A stretch of 20,750 nucleotides of DNA. Source: JAGNZR01 sp051646055 (lineage in GTDB: Bacteria > Fusobacteriota > Fusobacteriia > Fusobacteriales > Fusobacteriaceae). Below are positions 1 to 6,374 of the stretch, in pieces. Location: assembly GCA_051646055.1 (NCBI GenBank), contig JBOFCM010000160.1, positions 1 through 20,750 of the forward strand, read 5' to 3'. The notes below the pieces were generated by a model. It made no database searches and was not told the origin of the DNA. It saw only the letters and a list, made by a program, of their open reading frames with translations. The position numbers and the translations under genes are program-made. The number at the start of each line of letters is the position of its first letter. The first letter of the stretch is position 1.

Positions 1-825
1 CGTTCCCGTGGATTTTTGGGAAAGAATATTTTTGGCAGAGATTTTTCCTTCGATATAGAGATACGACTGGGAGCGGGAGCCTTTGTCTGCGGAGAGGAAA
101 CAGCTCTTATACACTCCATGGAGGGAAAAAGAGGGGAGCCTACAATAAAACCACCATATCCAGGAGAAAAAGGTTATCTAGGATATCCTACCAATGTGAA
201 TAATGTTGAAACTTTCGCCCATGTCCCTAAAATAATCAGCAGAGGTTATGAGTGGTATAGGGGTATAGGAACAGAGAGAAGCCCGGGAACCAAGGTGTTT
301 GCCCTTGTGGGAAAAATAGAGAGGACAGGTCTTGTGGAAGTTCCCATGGGTGTCACTCTGAGAGATATTATCTACAGGGTAGGCGGAGGGATTCCAGGAG
401 GAAAAAAATTTAAGGCTGTACAGACAGGAGGTCCTTCTGGAGGATCTCTTTCAGAGTCTGAACTGGATCTGAAACTGGATTATGAAAATCTTCTGGCTGC
501 AGGAACCATGATGGGCTCAGGAGGAATGATAGTCATGGATGAAGATAACAATATGGTCGAAGTTGCTAAATTTTATCTGGATTTTTCCCGGAGTGAATCC
601 TGCGGAAAATGTTCCCCATGCAGAATAGGAACCACAAAACTCTATCAGCTTCTGGATGATTTTACAAAAGGAAAAGGCAGTTTGGAAAAACTTCTACTCC
701 TGGAGGAGCTGGGTAATACTGTAAAGAGAGCATCCCTCTGCGGATTGGGGAAAAGTGCACCAAATCCCCTTCTTTCTACTATAAAAAAATTCAGATCTGA
801 GTATCTTAAAGGGTGTGGTAAATGA
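1..825 (+). CDS. hydB: NADH-binding flavoprotein subunit of [FeFe] hydrogenase (NuoF/HydB/HndC type), 3' part
   Basis: The reading frame is open from the left edge, so the N-terminus lies outside the window; 274 residues are visible. The family binds FMN and NAD(P)H and passes electrons through a [4Fe-4S] cluster to the partner catalytic subunit. The visible part has the Gly-rich GAGAFVCGEETAL segment of the FMN/NADH fold and the cluster motif SCGKCSPCR (C201, C204, C207 of the visible part) with the fourth ligand in SLCGLG (C247). It ends soon after that, so the C-terminal 2x[4Fe-4S] ferredoxin domain found in many HydB/HndC proteins is absent; in this respect it is NuoF-like. Its stop codon overlaps the start of the hydrogenase gene (ATGA), indicating translational coupling. 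The neighbour favours HydB over complex I NuoF. Confidence 0.93.
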   Translation, partial: RSRGFLGKNIFGRDFSFDIEIRLGAGAFVCGEETALIHSMEGKRGEPTIKPPYPGEKGYLGYPTNVNNVETFAHVPKIISRGYEWYRGIGTERSPGTKVFALVGKIERTGLVEVPMGVTLRDIIYRVGGGIPGGKKFKAVQTGGPSGGSLSESELDLKLDYENLLAAGTMMGSGGMIVMDEDNNMVEVAKFYLDFSRSESCGKCSPCRIGTTKLYQLLDDFTKGKGSLEKLLLLEELGNTVKRASLCGLGKSAPNPLLSTIKKFRSEYLKGCGK

Positions 826-2564
826 TGGATATCACTTTAAAAATTAACGGAAAACAGTTTACAGCTTTCAGGGATGAAACCATACTAAAGGTCTGTCAGA
901 GAAACAGTATAAGAGTTCCCCATCTCTGCCATCTGGAAATAGACGGAATCTATACCAACGAGTGTGCTTCATGTAGAATCTGCGTGGTGGAAGTGGATGG
1001 GAAGGAAGGGCTTTTTCCCTCCTGTGCCACCAAGGTATGGGAAGGAATGGAAGTTATAACTAATTCTCCGGAACTTCTAAATATAAGAAGAGGAATACTG
1101 GAGCTCATACTCTCCAACCATCCTAAAGACTGTCTTGTGTGTGAAAAATCAGGTCAGTGCGAGCTCCAAGATCTTTCCCAGGAACTGAGAGTAAAAGAGA
1201 TCAGGTATCCATGGAAAACAAAGGGGATAGAGAAAGAGCAGAACAGAGCCATAAGTCGAGATCTGGACAAATGTATAATGTGCAGAAGATGTGAAACCAT
1301 GTGCAATACCTATCAGACCTGCAATATTATTTCTGGAGTAAAGCGTGGGATAAATTCTGTGATAACCACATCATATAACAAAAGTTTGGAGGAGAGCTAC
1401 TGCACTTTCTGCGGTCAGTGTGTAGCGGTATGTCCTACGGGAGCCCTAACAGAAAGGGATTATACCTGGACGCTTTTGGAGATTCTCTCCAGAAGGGAAA
1501 AAACTGTAATAGCTCAGATAGCTCCTGCAGTGAGGGTGGCTCTAGGAGAGGAGTTGGGGTATCCTCCAGGGATCAACGTAGAGAAAAAAATAACTACAGC
1601 TCTGAAAACACTGGGATTCAAATATGTATTCGATACCTCCTGGGGAGCCGATCTCACAGTGATGGAAGAAGCTGCTGAATTTAAAAAAAGATTGGAAGAG
1701 GGAGAATTTTCCCATGGAAAGCTCCAGCTCCCTCTTCTTACCTCATGCTGTCCTGCCTGGATAAATTTTCTCCGGAAAGATTTTCCAGATCTCATGGGAA
1801 TAGCTTCTACAACAAAATCTCCCCAGCAGATGTTCTCCTCTGTGGCAAAGGAGATATGGGCTAGAAAAATAGGTATCTCCAGAGAGAATCTGGTAGTAGT
1901 TTCAGTGATGCCCTGTCTAGCAAAGAAACAGGAAGCACACAGTCTGGAATATTCCAGGGAGGGAAATTATGACACCGATCTTTCTATCTCTACTAGGGAG
2001 CTAGCTCATATGATAAAATCTTCCTCTGTAGAATTCGGAGCACTAGATGATATGGAGATGGATAATCCACTAGGATTTTATTCGGGAGCAGGAGTGATTT
2101 TCGGAAGAACTGGGGGAGTTATAGAGGCCACGGTAAGAACTGCATATAAACTTCTCACGGGAGGGGAAGTTGAAAATCTGGAATTTGTACCTCTGGAAAA
2201 TTTTCATGATATCAGAAAGGCAGAAATTTCAATAGGAGAGAGAAAACTTAAGATAGGTATAGCTCACGGACTGGGAGCTGCCAGAAAACTTCTGGAGATG
2301 ATAAGAAGCGGTGAGGAAAAATTTCACGGAATTGAGATTATGGCCTGCAAAGGGGGATGTGTAGGAGGAGGAGGTCAGCCATACATCCACGGAGATGTCA
2401 GTATCCTGAAAAAAAGAATAGAGTGTCTCAATTCCATAGACAGAGATAAAAAAATAAGAAGAGCCCATGAAAATCCAATGGTACAGGAGATTTATAGGGA
2501 TTATCTGGAAGCACCAGGATCTCCCAAGGCCAAGGAATTGCTTCATAGGAAAAATGTTGACTAA
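822..2564 (+). CDS. hydA: [FeFe] hydrogenase catalytic subunit (HydA/HndD type)
   Basis: This 580-residue protein makes or oxidises H2 in the cytoplasm, drawing electrons from NAD(P)H (and probably ferredoxin) through the HydB-type partner upstream. Domains in order: an N-terminal [2Fe-2S] ferredoxin domain (C36, C48, C51, C68); a His-Cys [4Fe-4S] site (H100, C104, C107, C113); two [4Fe-4S] motifs (C151/154/157 with C161, and C194/197/200 with C204); and the H-cluster domain with L1 TSCCPAW (C309, C310), L2 MPCLAKKQE (C364) and L3 MACKGGCVGGGGQP (C509, C513). C309 matches the proton-relay cysteine of clostridial enzymes. The C-terminus (NPMVQEIYRDYL...SPKAKELLH) is the small-subunit-like tail. 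This is the modular M3-type layout of multimeric NAD-linked, often electron-bifurcating, hydrogenases. Start ATG 822 overlaps the upstream stop; ATG 825 is equally possible. No terminator follows it, and its last codons contain the potD -35 box. Confidence 0.97.
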   Translation: MMDITLKINGKQFTAFRDETILKVCQRNSIRVPHLCHLEIDGIYTNECASCRICVVEVDGKEGLFPSCATKVWEGMEVITNSPELLNIRRGILELILSNHPKDCLVCEKSGQCELQDLSQELRVKEIRYPWKTKGIEKEQNRAISRDLDKCIMCRRCETMCNTYQTCNIISGVKRGINSVITTSYNKSLEESYCTFCGQCVAVCPTGALTERDYTWTLLEILSRREKTVIAQIAPAVRVALGEELGYPPGINVEKKITTALKTLGFKYVFDTSWGADLTVMEEAAEFKKRLEEGEFSHGKLQLPLLTSCCPAWINFLRKDFPDLMGIASTTKSPQQMFSSVAKEIWARKIGISRENLVVVSVMPCLAKKQEAHSLEYSREGNYDTDLSISTRELAHMIKSSSVEFGALDDMEMDNPLGFYSGAGVIFGRTGGVIEATVRTAYKLLTGGEVENLEFVPLENFHDIRKAEISIGERKLKIGIAHGLGAARKLLEMIRSGEEKFHGIEIMACKGGCVGGGGQPYIHGDVSILKKRIECLNSIDRDKKIRRAHENPMVQEIYRDYLEAPGSPKAKELLHRKNVD

Positions 2565-2585
2565 ACTCGGAAAAAATTATATAAT
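2557..2585 (+). promoter_or_regulatory. Promoter of the potD-like gene, -35 inside the end of hydA
   Basis: TTGACT (2557-2562), a 17-bp spacer and TATAAT (2580-2585). The -35 overlaps the last codons and stop of hydA. A dyad TTATATAA-N9-TTATATAA (2577-2601) covers the -10 box and probable start site. Confidence 0.75.
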
Positions 2586-2614
2586 ACCGGTTGTTATATA
2601 AACAAAATTAAAAC

Positions 2615-2629
2615 TACTCAGTATGAGTA
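2615..2629 (+). promoter_or_regulatory. Perfect 15-bp palindrome in the potD 5' leader
   Basis: TACTCA-GTA-TGAGTA lies five bases before the ribosome binding site of the PotD-like gene (GGGAGG, 2634-2639). It could be an operator or a short hairpin affecting translation. No known regulator is recognised. Confidence 0.4.
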
Positions 2630-2648
2630 AAACGGGAGGTTGACAGGA

Positions 2649-3689
2649 ATGAAAAAAATATTTATGTTACTTGCACTGCCATTTCTTTTCTTAGCTTGTG
2701 GAGATAAGGAGAATGGAGCAAAAAAAGAGGAAAAGAAGCTATATATATATGCATGGGCTGATTTCATACCAAAATCAGTTTATCAGGAGTTTGAGAAAGA
2801 AACAGGAATTAAAATTATTGAGGATATCTATTCTTCCAATGAGGAGATGTTTGCCAAGTTGAAAGCCGGAGCAAAGGGGTATGACATACTTATGCCGTCA
2901 ACTGACTATGTAGAGATACTTAACAATGAGGGAATGATAGAGCATCTGGATAAAAGCAAGATATCCACTCTAGAAAATATAGATCCGATTGTTTTTGAAA
3001 AGGTTCAGTATTTTGATAAAGAGAATGTGATGTCTGTTCCTTATGCAATGGGAGCAACTGGAATAATAGTAAATAAAAAATATGTGAAAGATTATCCTAG
3101 AGATTTCTCTATCTACCTAAGAGAGGATTTGAAAGGAAGAATGACACTTCTGGATGATATGAGAGAGGTAATGACTTCTGCTCTTCTGACTCTGGGATAT
3201 GAAGCTGAGACTACAGTGGAATCTGAAGTAGCTCAAGCTGCTGAACTTGTAAAAAAATGGAAAAAGAATATAGTTAAATTTGATGCTGAGTCTTTCGGGA
3301 AAGGATTTGCAACTGGGGAGTTCTATGTGGTTCACGGATATTCTGATAACGTGTACAGAGAGCTGGATGATGAGCAGAGAGAAAATACAGATTTTATAAT
3401 TCCTGAAAAAGGCGGAGTATCATATATAGATTCACTGGTTGTAACAAAGGGAAGTAAGAATCTGGAAAATGCTTATAAATTCCTAGAATTTATCCACAGA
3501 CCTGAGGTATATGCTTCAATAGCTGATGAACTGGAAATTCCATCTATAAATATTCCTGCCAAGGAACTAATGGAGACAACTCCACTATATCAGATTGAGG
3601 ATCTTAAAAATACTGAGATACTGAGAGACATAAAGGATGCACTGCCTATCCAGAATAAATACTGGCAGCAGATACTTGTAGCTCAATAA
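2649..3689 (+). CDS. potD: Spermidine/putrescine ABC transporter substrate-binding lipoprotein (PotD-like)
   Basis: This is a surface-anchored solute-binding protein that delivers polyamines to an ABC importer. The start is ATG 2649, nine bases after GGGAGG; the upstream in-frame TTG at 2640 touches the ribosome binding site and is unlikely. The 346-residue product begins with a lipoprotein signal (basic MKK, hydrophobic core, lipobox FLAC with Cys17). It then shows typical PotD features: LYIYAWADFIP, a KETGIKI segment, KAGAKGYDILMPS, VPYAMGATGI and YIDSLVVTKGSKN. The length matches the family (about 350). No potA, potB or potC is next to it, so its transporter must be encoded elsewhere or outside the window. 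It has its own promoter and terminator and appears monocistronic. Putrescine versus spermidine specificity cannot be read from the sequence. Confidence 0.9.
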   Translation: MKKIFMLLALPFLFLACGDKENGAKKEEKKLYIYAWADFIPKSVYQEFEKETGIKIIEDIYSSNEEMFAKLKAGAKGYDILMPSTDYVEILNNEGMIEHLDKSKISTLENIDPIVFEKVQYFDKENVMSVPYAMGATGIIVNKKYVKDYPRDFSIYLREDLKGRMTLLDDMREVMTSALLTLGYEAETTVESEVAQAAELVKKWKKNIVKFDAESFGKGFATGEFYVVHGYSDNVYRELDDEQRENTDFIIPEKGGVSYIDSLVVTKGSKNLENAYKFLEFIHRPEVYASIADELEIPSINIPAKELMETTPLYQIEDLKNTEILRDIKDALPIQNKYWQQILVAQ

Positions 3690-3698
3690 TTGCAGAAT

Positions 3699-3733
3699 GT
3701 CAAGGTGACCGCCGAGTTACCTTGACTTTTTTT
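3699..3733 (+). terminator. Intrinsic terminator after potD-like gene
   Basis: An 11-bp stem GTCAAGGTGAC / GTTACCTTGAC (one G-T pair) with a 6-base loop CGCCGA is followed by seven T. Its 3' arm contains the dnaN -35 box. Confidence 0.9.
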
Positions 3734-3750
3734 ATGAAAAATAGTATAAT
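3722..3750 (+). promoter_or_regulatory. Promoter of dnaN, overlapping the upstream terminator
   Basis: TTGACT (3722-3727), a 17-bp spacer and TATAAT (3745-3750). The -35 is formed by the 3' arm and first T of the potD terminator, so one short stretch ends one transcript and starts the next. Confidence 0.8.
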
Positions 3751-3783
3751 AATAATATTCTAAAAAAATTTTTGGAGGCAGAA

Positions 3784-4878
3784 TTGAAATTCAACATAAA
3801 GAGAGAGGAACTTGTAGAGATATTATCGGATTTCTCGGTTATCCTGAGAGAAAATAGTGTAAAACCTGTATTAGCAGGGATATATATAGAGGCAGCTGGA
3901 GATCTTCTTACTTTCTGTGGAACTAACATGGAAGTCGATCTTATCAGAACCCTTCAGTGCAAGATAGGAGAAGAGGGAAAGGTAGTTATAAAACCGGCAC
4001 TCATCTTGGAATATATAAAACTTCTAAATGTGGAAGAACTGGAGATAAGACTTCATGAAGATATACTCTATGTCCATAGTGCAGAATTTTCCGTAATGGA
4101 AAGCGAATTATATCCCCAAATAAAAAAAATAAATTCAAAAAAACTTACAGAGATTGATCCTTTGAAACTGAAAGAGAGCCTGGAGAAGGTAAAATTCTGT
4201 GCCTCACAGTCACCGGACAATCTGGCGATAAATGTAGTGAGAATGAATTTTATGAAGGAGTATGCAGAGTTTGTTGCCACAGATTCCTTCAGAATGGTTT
4301 ATCTTAAAAAAAATATAAATTCACAGGAAGAAAAAACTTTCTCTATGCCTATAGACAGTGTAAATTCCCTTATCCGTCTTATGAAATACTCATTGAACGA
4401 GGATGTAGAGGTAGAATTTTATGAAAACTATCTAGTGTTCCTATGGAAAAATAGTTACTTTGCAACTAAGCTTATAGAGCTTCAGTTTCCCAATTACTCT
4501 GCAGTCATGGCAAACAGCTCATTTTCCAAGGAGATGGAGTTCAACAACAGCGAGATAAAATCTTCTCTGAGAAAGGTGATTTCCATATCTAAAAGCAGTT
4601 CTGAGCTCAAGTATGGAGGAGCCTTTGATTTTAAAGGGAAAAAACTGGAGATAAAAGCCAGTTCAGGAAGTGCAAAAATTTCCGAGAGGGTAAATATGAT
4701 AAAAATGGGAGAGGATTTTAAAGCTTCTCTCAATGCAAAATATATCCTAGAATATGTATCTATGGTAGACAAAAATATAGTCATTAGAGGAAATGATTCT
4801 CACTCCATGTTCCAGCTTCAGCAGTTTGGAGATAATGACTATCTTTATATAATGATGCCACTAGCAGTTCGGGATTAA
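3784..4878 (+). CDS. dnaN: DNA polymerase III subunit beta (sliding clamp)
   Basis: The beta clamp is a homodimeric ring around DNA that tethers polymerase III. The sequence has the three-domain clamp pattern: N-terminus MKFNIKREELVEIL, PVLAGIYIEA, ATDSFRMVYLK in the second domain, and the C-terminal end YLYIMMPLAVRD. The start is TTG 3784, five bases after GGAGG (3774-3778), giving 364 residues beginning MKFNIKRE as is usual for DnaN. The in-frame TTG at 3772 overlaps the ribosome binding site and would add four residues not typical of the family. The gene stands alone: neither dnaA nor recF/gyrB is next to it here. Sequence divergence in the first and third domains looks normal for a distant phylum. 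Confidence 0.93.
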   Translation: MKFNIKREELVEILSDFSVILRENSVKPVLAGIYIEAAGDLLTFCGTNMEVDLIRTLQCKIGEEGKVVIKPALILEYIKLLNVEELEIRLHEDILYVHSAEFSVMESELYPQIKKINSKKLTEIDPLKLKESLEKVKFCASQSPDNLAINVVRMNFMKEYAEFVATDSFRMVYLKKNINSQEEKTFSMPIDSVNSLIRLMKYSLNEDVEVEFYENYLVFLWKNSYFATKLIELQFPNYSAVMANSSFSKEMEFNNSEIKSSLRKVISISKSSSELKYGGAFDFKGKKLEIKASSGSAKISERVNMIKMGEDFKASLNAKYILEYVSMVDKNIVIRGNDSHSMFQLQQFGDNDYLYIMMPLAVRD

Positions 4879-4946
4879 AAAAAAAGGAAAAAATTTAAAC
4901 TCCCCCAATAATATATATAGAGTACCTAAATTAAGGAGGAGTTAAA

Positions 4947-5303
4947 ATGAAAAACTTTAAATTATTTGCATTATTAGCATTGACTGTTTTTATCGTAGCA
5001 TGTTCAGGTGATAAGAGTGAGCAGACTCCACCAGCAGAAGCTCCTGCAAAGGTTGAAGAAGCTGTGAAAGAGAGCACTGAAGCTGTAACTGAAAAAGTTG
5101 AAGCGACTACTGAAAAAGCTGCAGATGCTGTAGAGAAAACAGAAGCAACTGTAACCGAAAAGGTTGAAGCTGCTGTGGATAAGGTTGAAAAAACAGCTGA
5201 AAAAGTTGAACAGACTGCTGATAAAGTAAAAGAAACTACTGAGAAAGCAAGTCAAGAAATTAAAAATGTAGGTGATAAGATTAAAGATAAAATTTCAAAT
5301 TAA
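4947..5303 (+). CDS. Small charged repeat lipoprotein, LEA/apolipoprotein-like helix
   Basis: The 118-residue product starts at ATG 4947 after AAGGAGG. It has a lipoprotein signal (MKNFKLFALLALTVFIVAC, lipobox VAC, Cys19). The rest is almost entirely degenerate helical repeats rich in Ala, Glu, Lys, Val and Thr, built around units such as EKVEATTEKAAD, DKVEKTAEKVEQ and DKVKETTEKA. The spacing is close to the 11-residue periodicity of group 3 LEA and YtxH-like proteins, which form long amphipathic helices or coiled coils. There is no enzyme motif. A structural role in the envelope, perhaps like Lpp, or stress protection is inference. A reverse-strand frame through it is only the mirror of the repeats. 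It is followed by a clear terminator. Confidence 0.85.
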   Translation: MKNFKLFALLALTVFIVACSGDKSEQTPPAEAPAKVEEAVKESTEAVTEKVEATTEKAADAVEKTEATVTEKVEAAVDKVEKTAEKVEQTADKVKETTEKASQEIKNVGDKIKDKISN

Positions 5304-5325
5304 AATTTAAATACTCCTACTCGGT

Positions 5326-5360
5326 AAAGAGGTCACAAAGGTGACCTCTTTATTATTTTA
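5326..5360. terminator. Terminator between lipoprotein and the convergent 42-aa gene
   Basis: An 11-bp perfect stem AAAGAGGTCAC / GTGACCTCTTT with loop AAAG, followed by a T-rich tract on the + strand. The end of the minus-strand 42-aa gene overlaps it, so it probably works in both directions. Confidence 0.85.
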
Positions 5361-5481
5361 AAAGCTCAGTGGCAATCTGAAAAGCCTCTCTTTCATCACG
5401 AGCCATATATCTTATTTTTCTATTTATTTTTTTTAGGTATAATGTAACTTCAAGATCGTTTCCAATTTTTTTCATTCTCAT
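5353..5481 (-). CDS. 42-residue basic protein, divergent from HdiR-like regulator
   Basis: This short minus-strand gene runs from ATG 5481 to a TAA at 5353-5355. The product begins MRMKKIGNDLEVTLYLKK and ends DEREAFQIATELLK. It is strongly charged and predicted helical after a short beta-like stretch, with no signal peptide. Support: a near-ideal promoter (TTGAAA-N17-TATAAT at 5560-5532), a G-rich stretch before the start (GGGGG, about six bases upstream), and a shared terminator at its end. Two copies of a 10-bp motif that also sits in front of the regulator lie in or near its promoter. Function is unknown; a target of, or partner to, the regulator is plausible. The family is not recognised. 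Confidence 0.65.
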   Translation of the reverse strand: MRMKKIGNDLEVTLYLKKINRKIRYMARDEREAFQIATELLK

Positions 5482-5514
5482 ATTAAACCCCCAAATAATA
5501 TTTTTTGTTAATTA

Positions 5515-5602
5515 TTAAACTTTTCACTTTGATTATATCCTAAAAGTTTAATTTTTTCAAGAGTAATATTCTAAAAAATTAATTTTTTTTATAAAAGTTT
5601 AA
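5515..5602. promoter_or_regulatory. Three copies of AAAAGTTTAA, candidate operators
   Basis: Exact copies of the 10-mer: TTAAACTTTT at 5515-5524, AAAAGTTTAA at 5542-5551 (an inverted pair) and AAAAGTTTAA at 5593-5602. One is in the spacer of the minus-strand promoter, one just downstream of it, and one at the -35 region of the regulator promoter. They fit binding sites for the HdiR-like repressor encoded alongside. Confidence 0.6.
5532..5560 (-). promoter_or_regulatory. Promoter of the 42-aa gene
   Basis: Read on the minus strand: TTGAAA (5560-5555), a 17-bp spacer and TATAAT (5537-5532). The 10-bp motif TTAAACTTTT lies inside the spacer. Confidence 0.75.
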
Positions 5603-5617
5603 AAAGTTAAAGTTTTG

Positions 5618-5626
5618 TGTTATAAT
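5618..5626 (+). promoter_or_regulatory. Extended -10 promoter of the HdiR-like regulator
   Basis: TGT-TATAAT (5618-5626). No good -35 is present; the third copy of the 10-bp motif occupies that place. Confidence 0.6.
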
Positions 5627-5662
5627 TAACTATGAAAATGACTAAGAACAAGAGGTGATCCC

Positions 5663-6319
5663 GTGGATTTTAAAGATAAAATAAATTTCTATATGAAAAG
5701 AAAAAAAATAACAGGACTGGAGCTGAGTAAGCTCTGCGATATAAGTCCGCAGTATTTCACCAATATAAAAAAAGGAAGAAAAATTCCTACGTTTAAACTT
5801 CTGAATCAGATGTTGAGCAATCTCTCTCTTCTGGACTGGGAGAAGGAAGAAGTTATAGAGATATGGAAAAAAGCCAAGGATCCGGAGTACTCCATAGGGA
5901 TAAAGAAAAACGAGTGTGAGATAATAGAAGTACCTCTGGTAGGAAAAGTTTCAGCAGGAAGGGGATATTTAAATTTTGAATCTTCCGGGAACTCGATCCC
6001 TTTCATAAACAGCAGCAGACTGGATTATTCCAAGTGTTTTGCCATGACAGTAGAGGGAGACAGTATGGAGCCCAAGATAAGAGATGGGTCTGATATAGTG
6101 GTAGATCCAGCTGTCAATAATCTAGAATCCAATCTCAATAAAATAGTGGTAGCAGACCTCAATGAAGAAACCTATGTAAAAATTCTGAAACTGGTGGACA
6201 ACAGGCTGTGTCTTCAGAGTATTAATCCTGATTATCCTGATATCCCCGTAAGGAAAAGTGATAGCCTGAGAGTTGTGGGAAAAGTTGTGGAGATAAGATA
6301 TCAAGAGTTTGTGAAATAG
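5663..6319 (+). CDS. XRE-family repressor with self-cleaving S24 (LexA/HdiR-like) domain
   Basis: This 218-residue DNA-binding repressor is expected to inactivate itself by autoproteolysis under DNA damage or other stress. The N-terminal helix-turn-helix spans about residues 5-60 (GLELSKLCDISPQYFTNIKKGRK). The C-terminal peptidase S24 domain (about 88-218) shows an Ala98-Gly99 cleavage pair in KVSAGRG, nucleophile Ser134 in EGDSMEP, and general base Lys173 in TYVKIL. An XRE-type rather than LexA-type HTH makes it most like lactococcal HdiR or phage CI repressors. The start is GTG 5663 after AGAGGTGATC, a very strong match to the 16S anti-SD. It faces away from the 42-aa gene with shared operator-like repeats, suggesting autoregulation. 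No phage genes surround it, so it is probably a chromosomal stress regulator. Confidence 0.9.
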   Translation: MDFKDKINFYMKRKKITGLELSKLCDISPQYFTNIKKGRKIPTFKLLNQMLSNLSLLDWEKEEVIEIWKKAKDPEYSIGIKKNECEIIEVPLVGKVSAGRGYLNFESSGNSIPFINSSRLDYSKCFAMTVEGDSMEPKIRDGSDIVVDPAVNNLESNLNKIVVADLNEETYVKILKLVDNRLCLQSINPDYPDIPVRKSDSLRVVGKVVEIRYQEFVK

Positions 6320-6322
6320 AAT

Positions 6323-6356
6323 AAAAAAATGAGCCCATCAAAGGCTCATTTTTTTT
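6323..6356. terminator. Bidirectional terminator
   Basis: Stem AAAAAAATGAGCC / GGCTCATTTTTTT with loop CATCAAA. The A and T runs at both ends let it serve the HdiR-like gene (+) and the convergent PqqB-like gene (-). Confidence 0.9.
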
Positions 6357-6374
6357 GATATTAGCTATGGTAAT

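Noticed and set aside
2592..2606. Rex-type redox operator (TTGTT...AACAA) before potD
   Set aside because: The half-sites are only five bases apart; known Rex boxes are 18 bases with eight between. The match is likely chance in AT-rich DNA.
5004..5255. Reverse-strand frame through the repeat lipoprotein
   Set aside because: It is the mirror of the Glu/Lys/Ala repeats, with no start signals.
5632..5658. Eight-residue mini-frame (MKMTKNKR) before the HdiR-like gene
   Set aside because: It begins at the predicted transcription start with no ribosome binding site, and it overlaps the ribosome binding site of the real gene.
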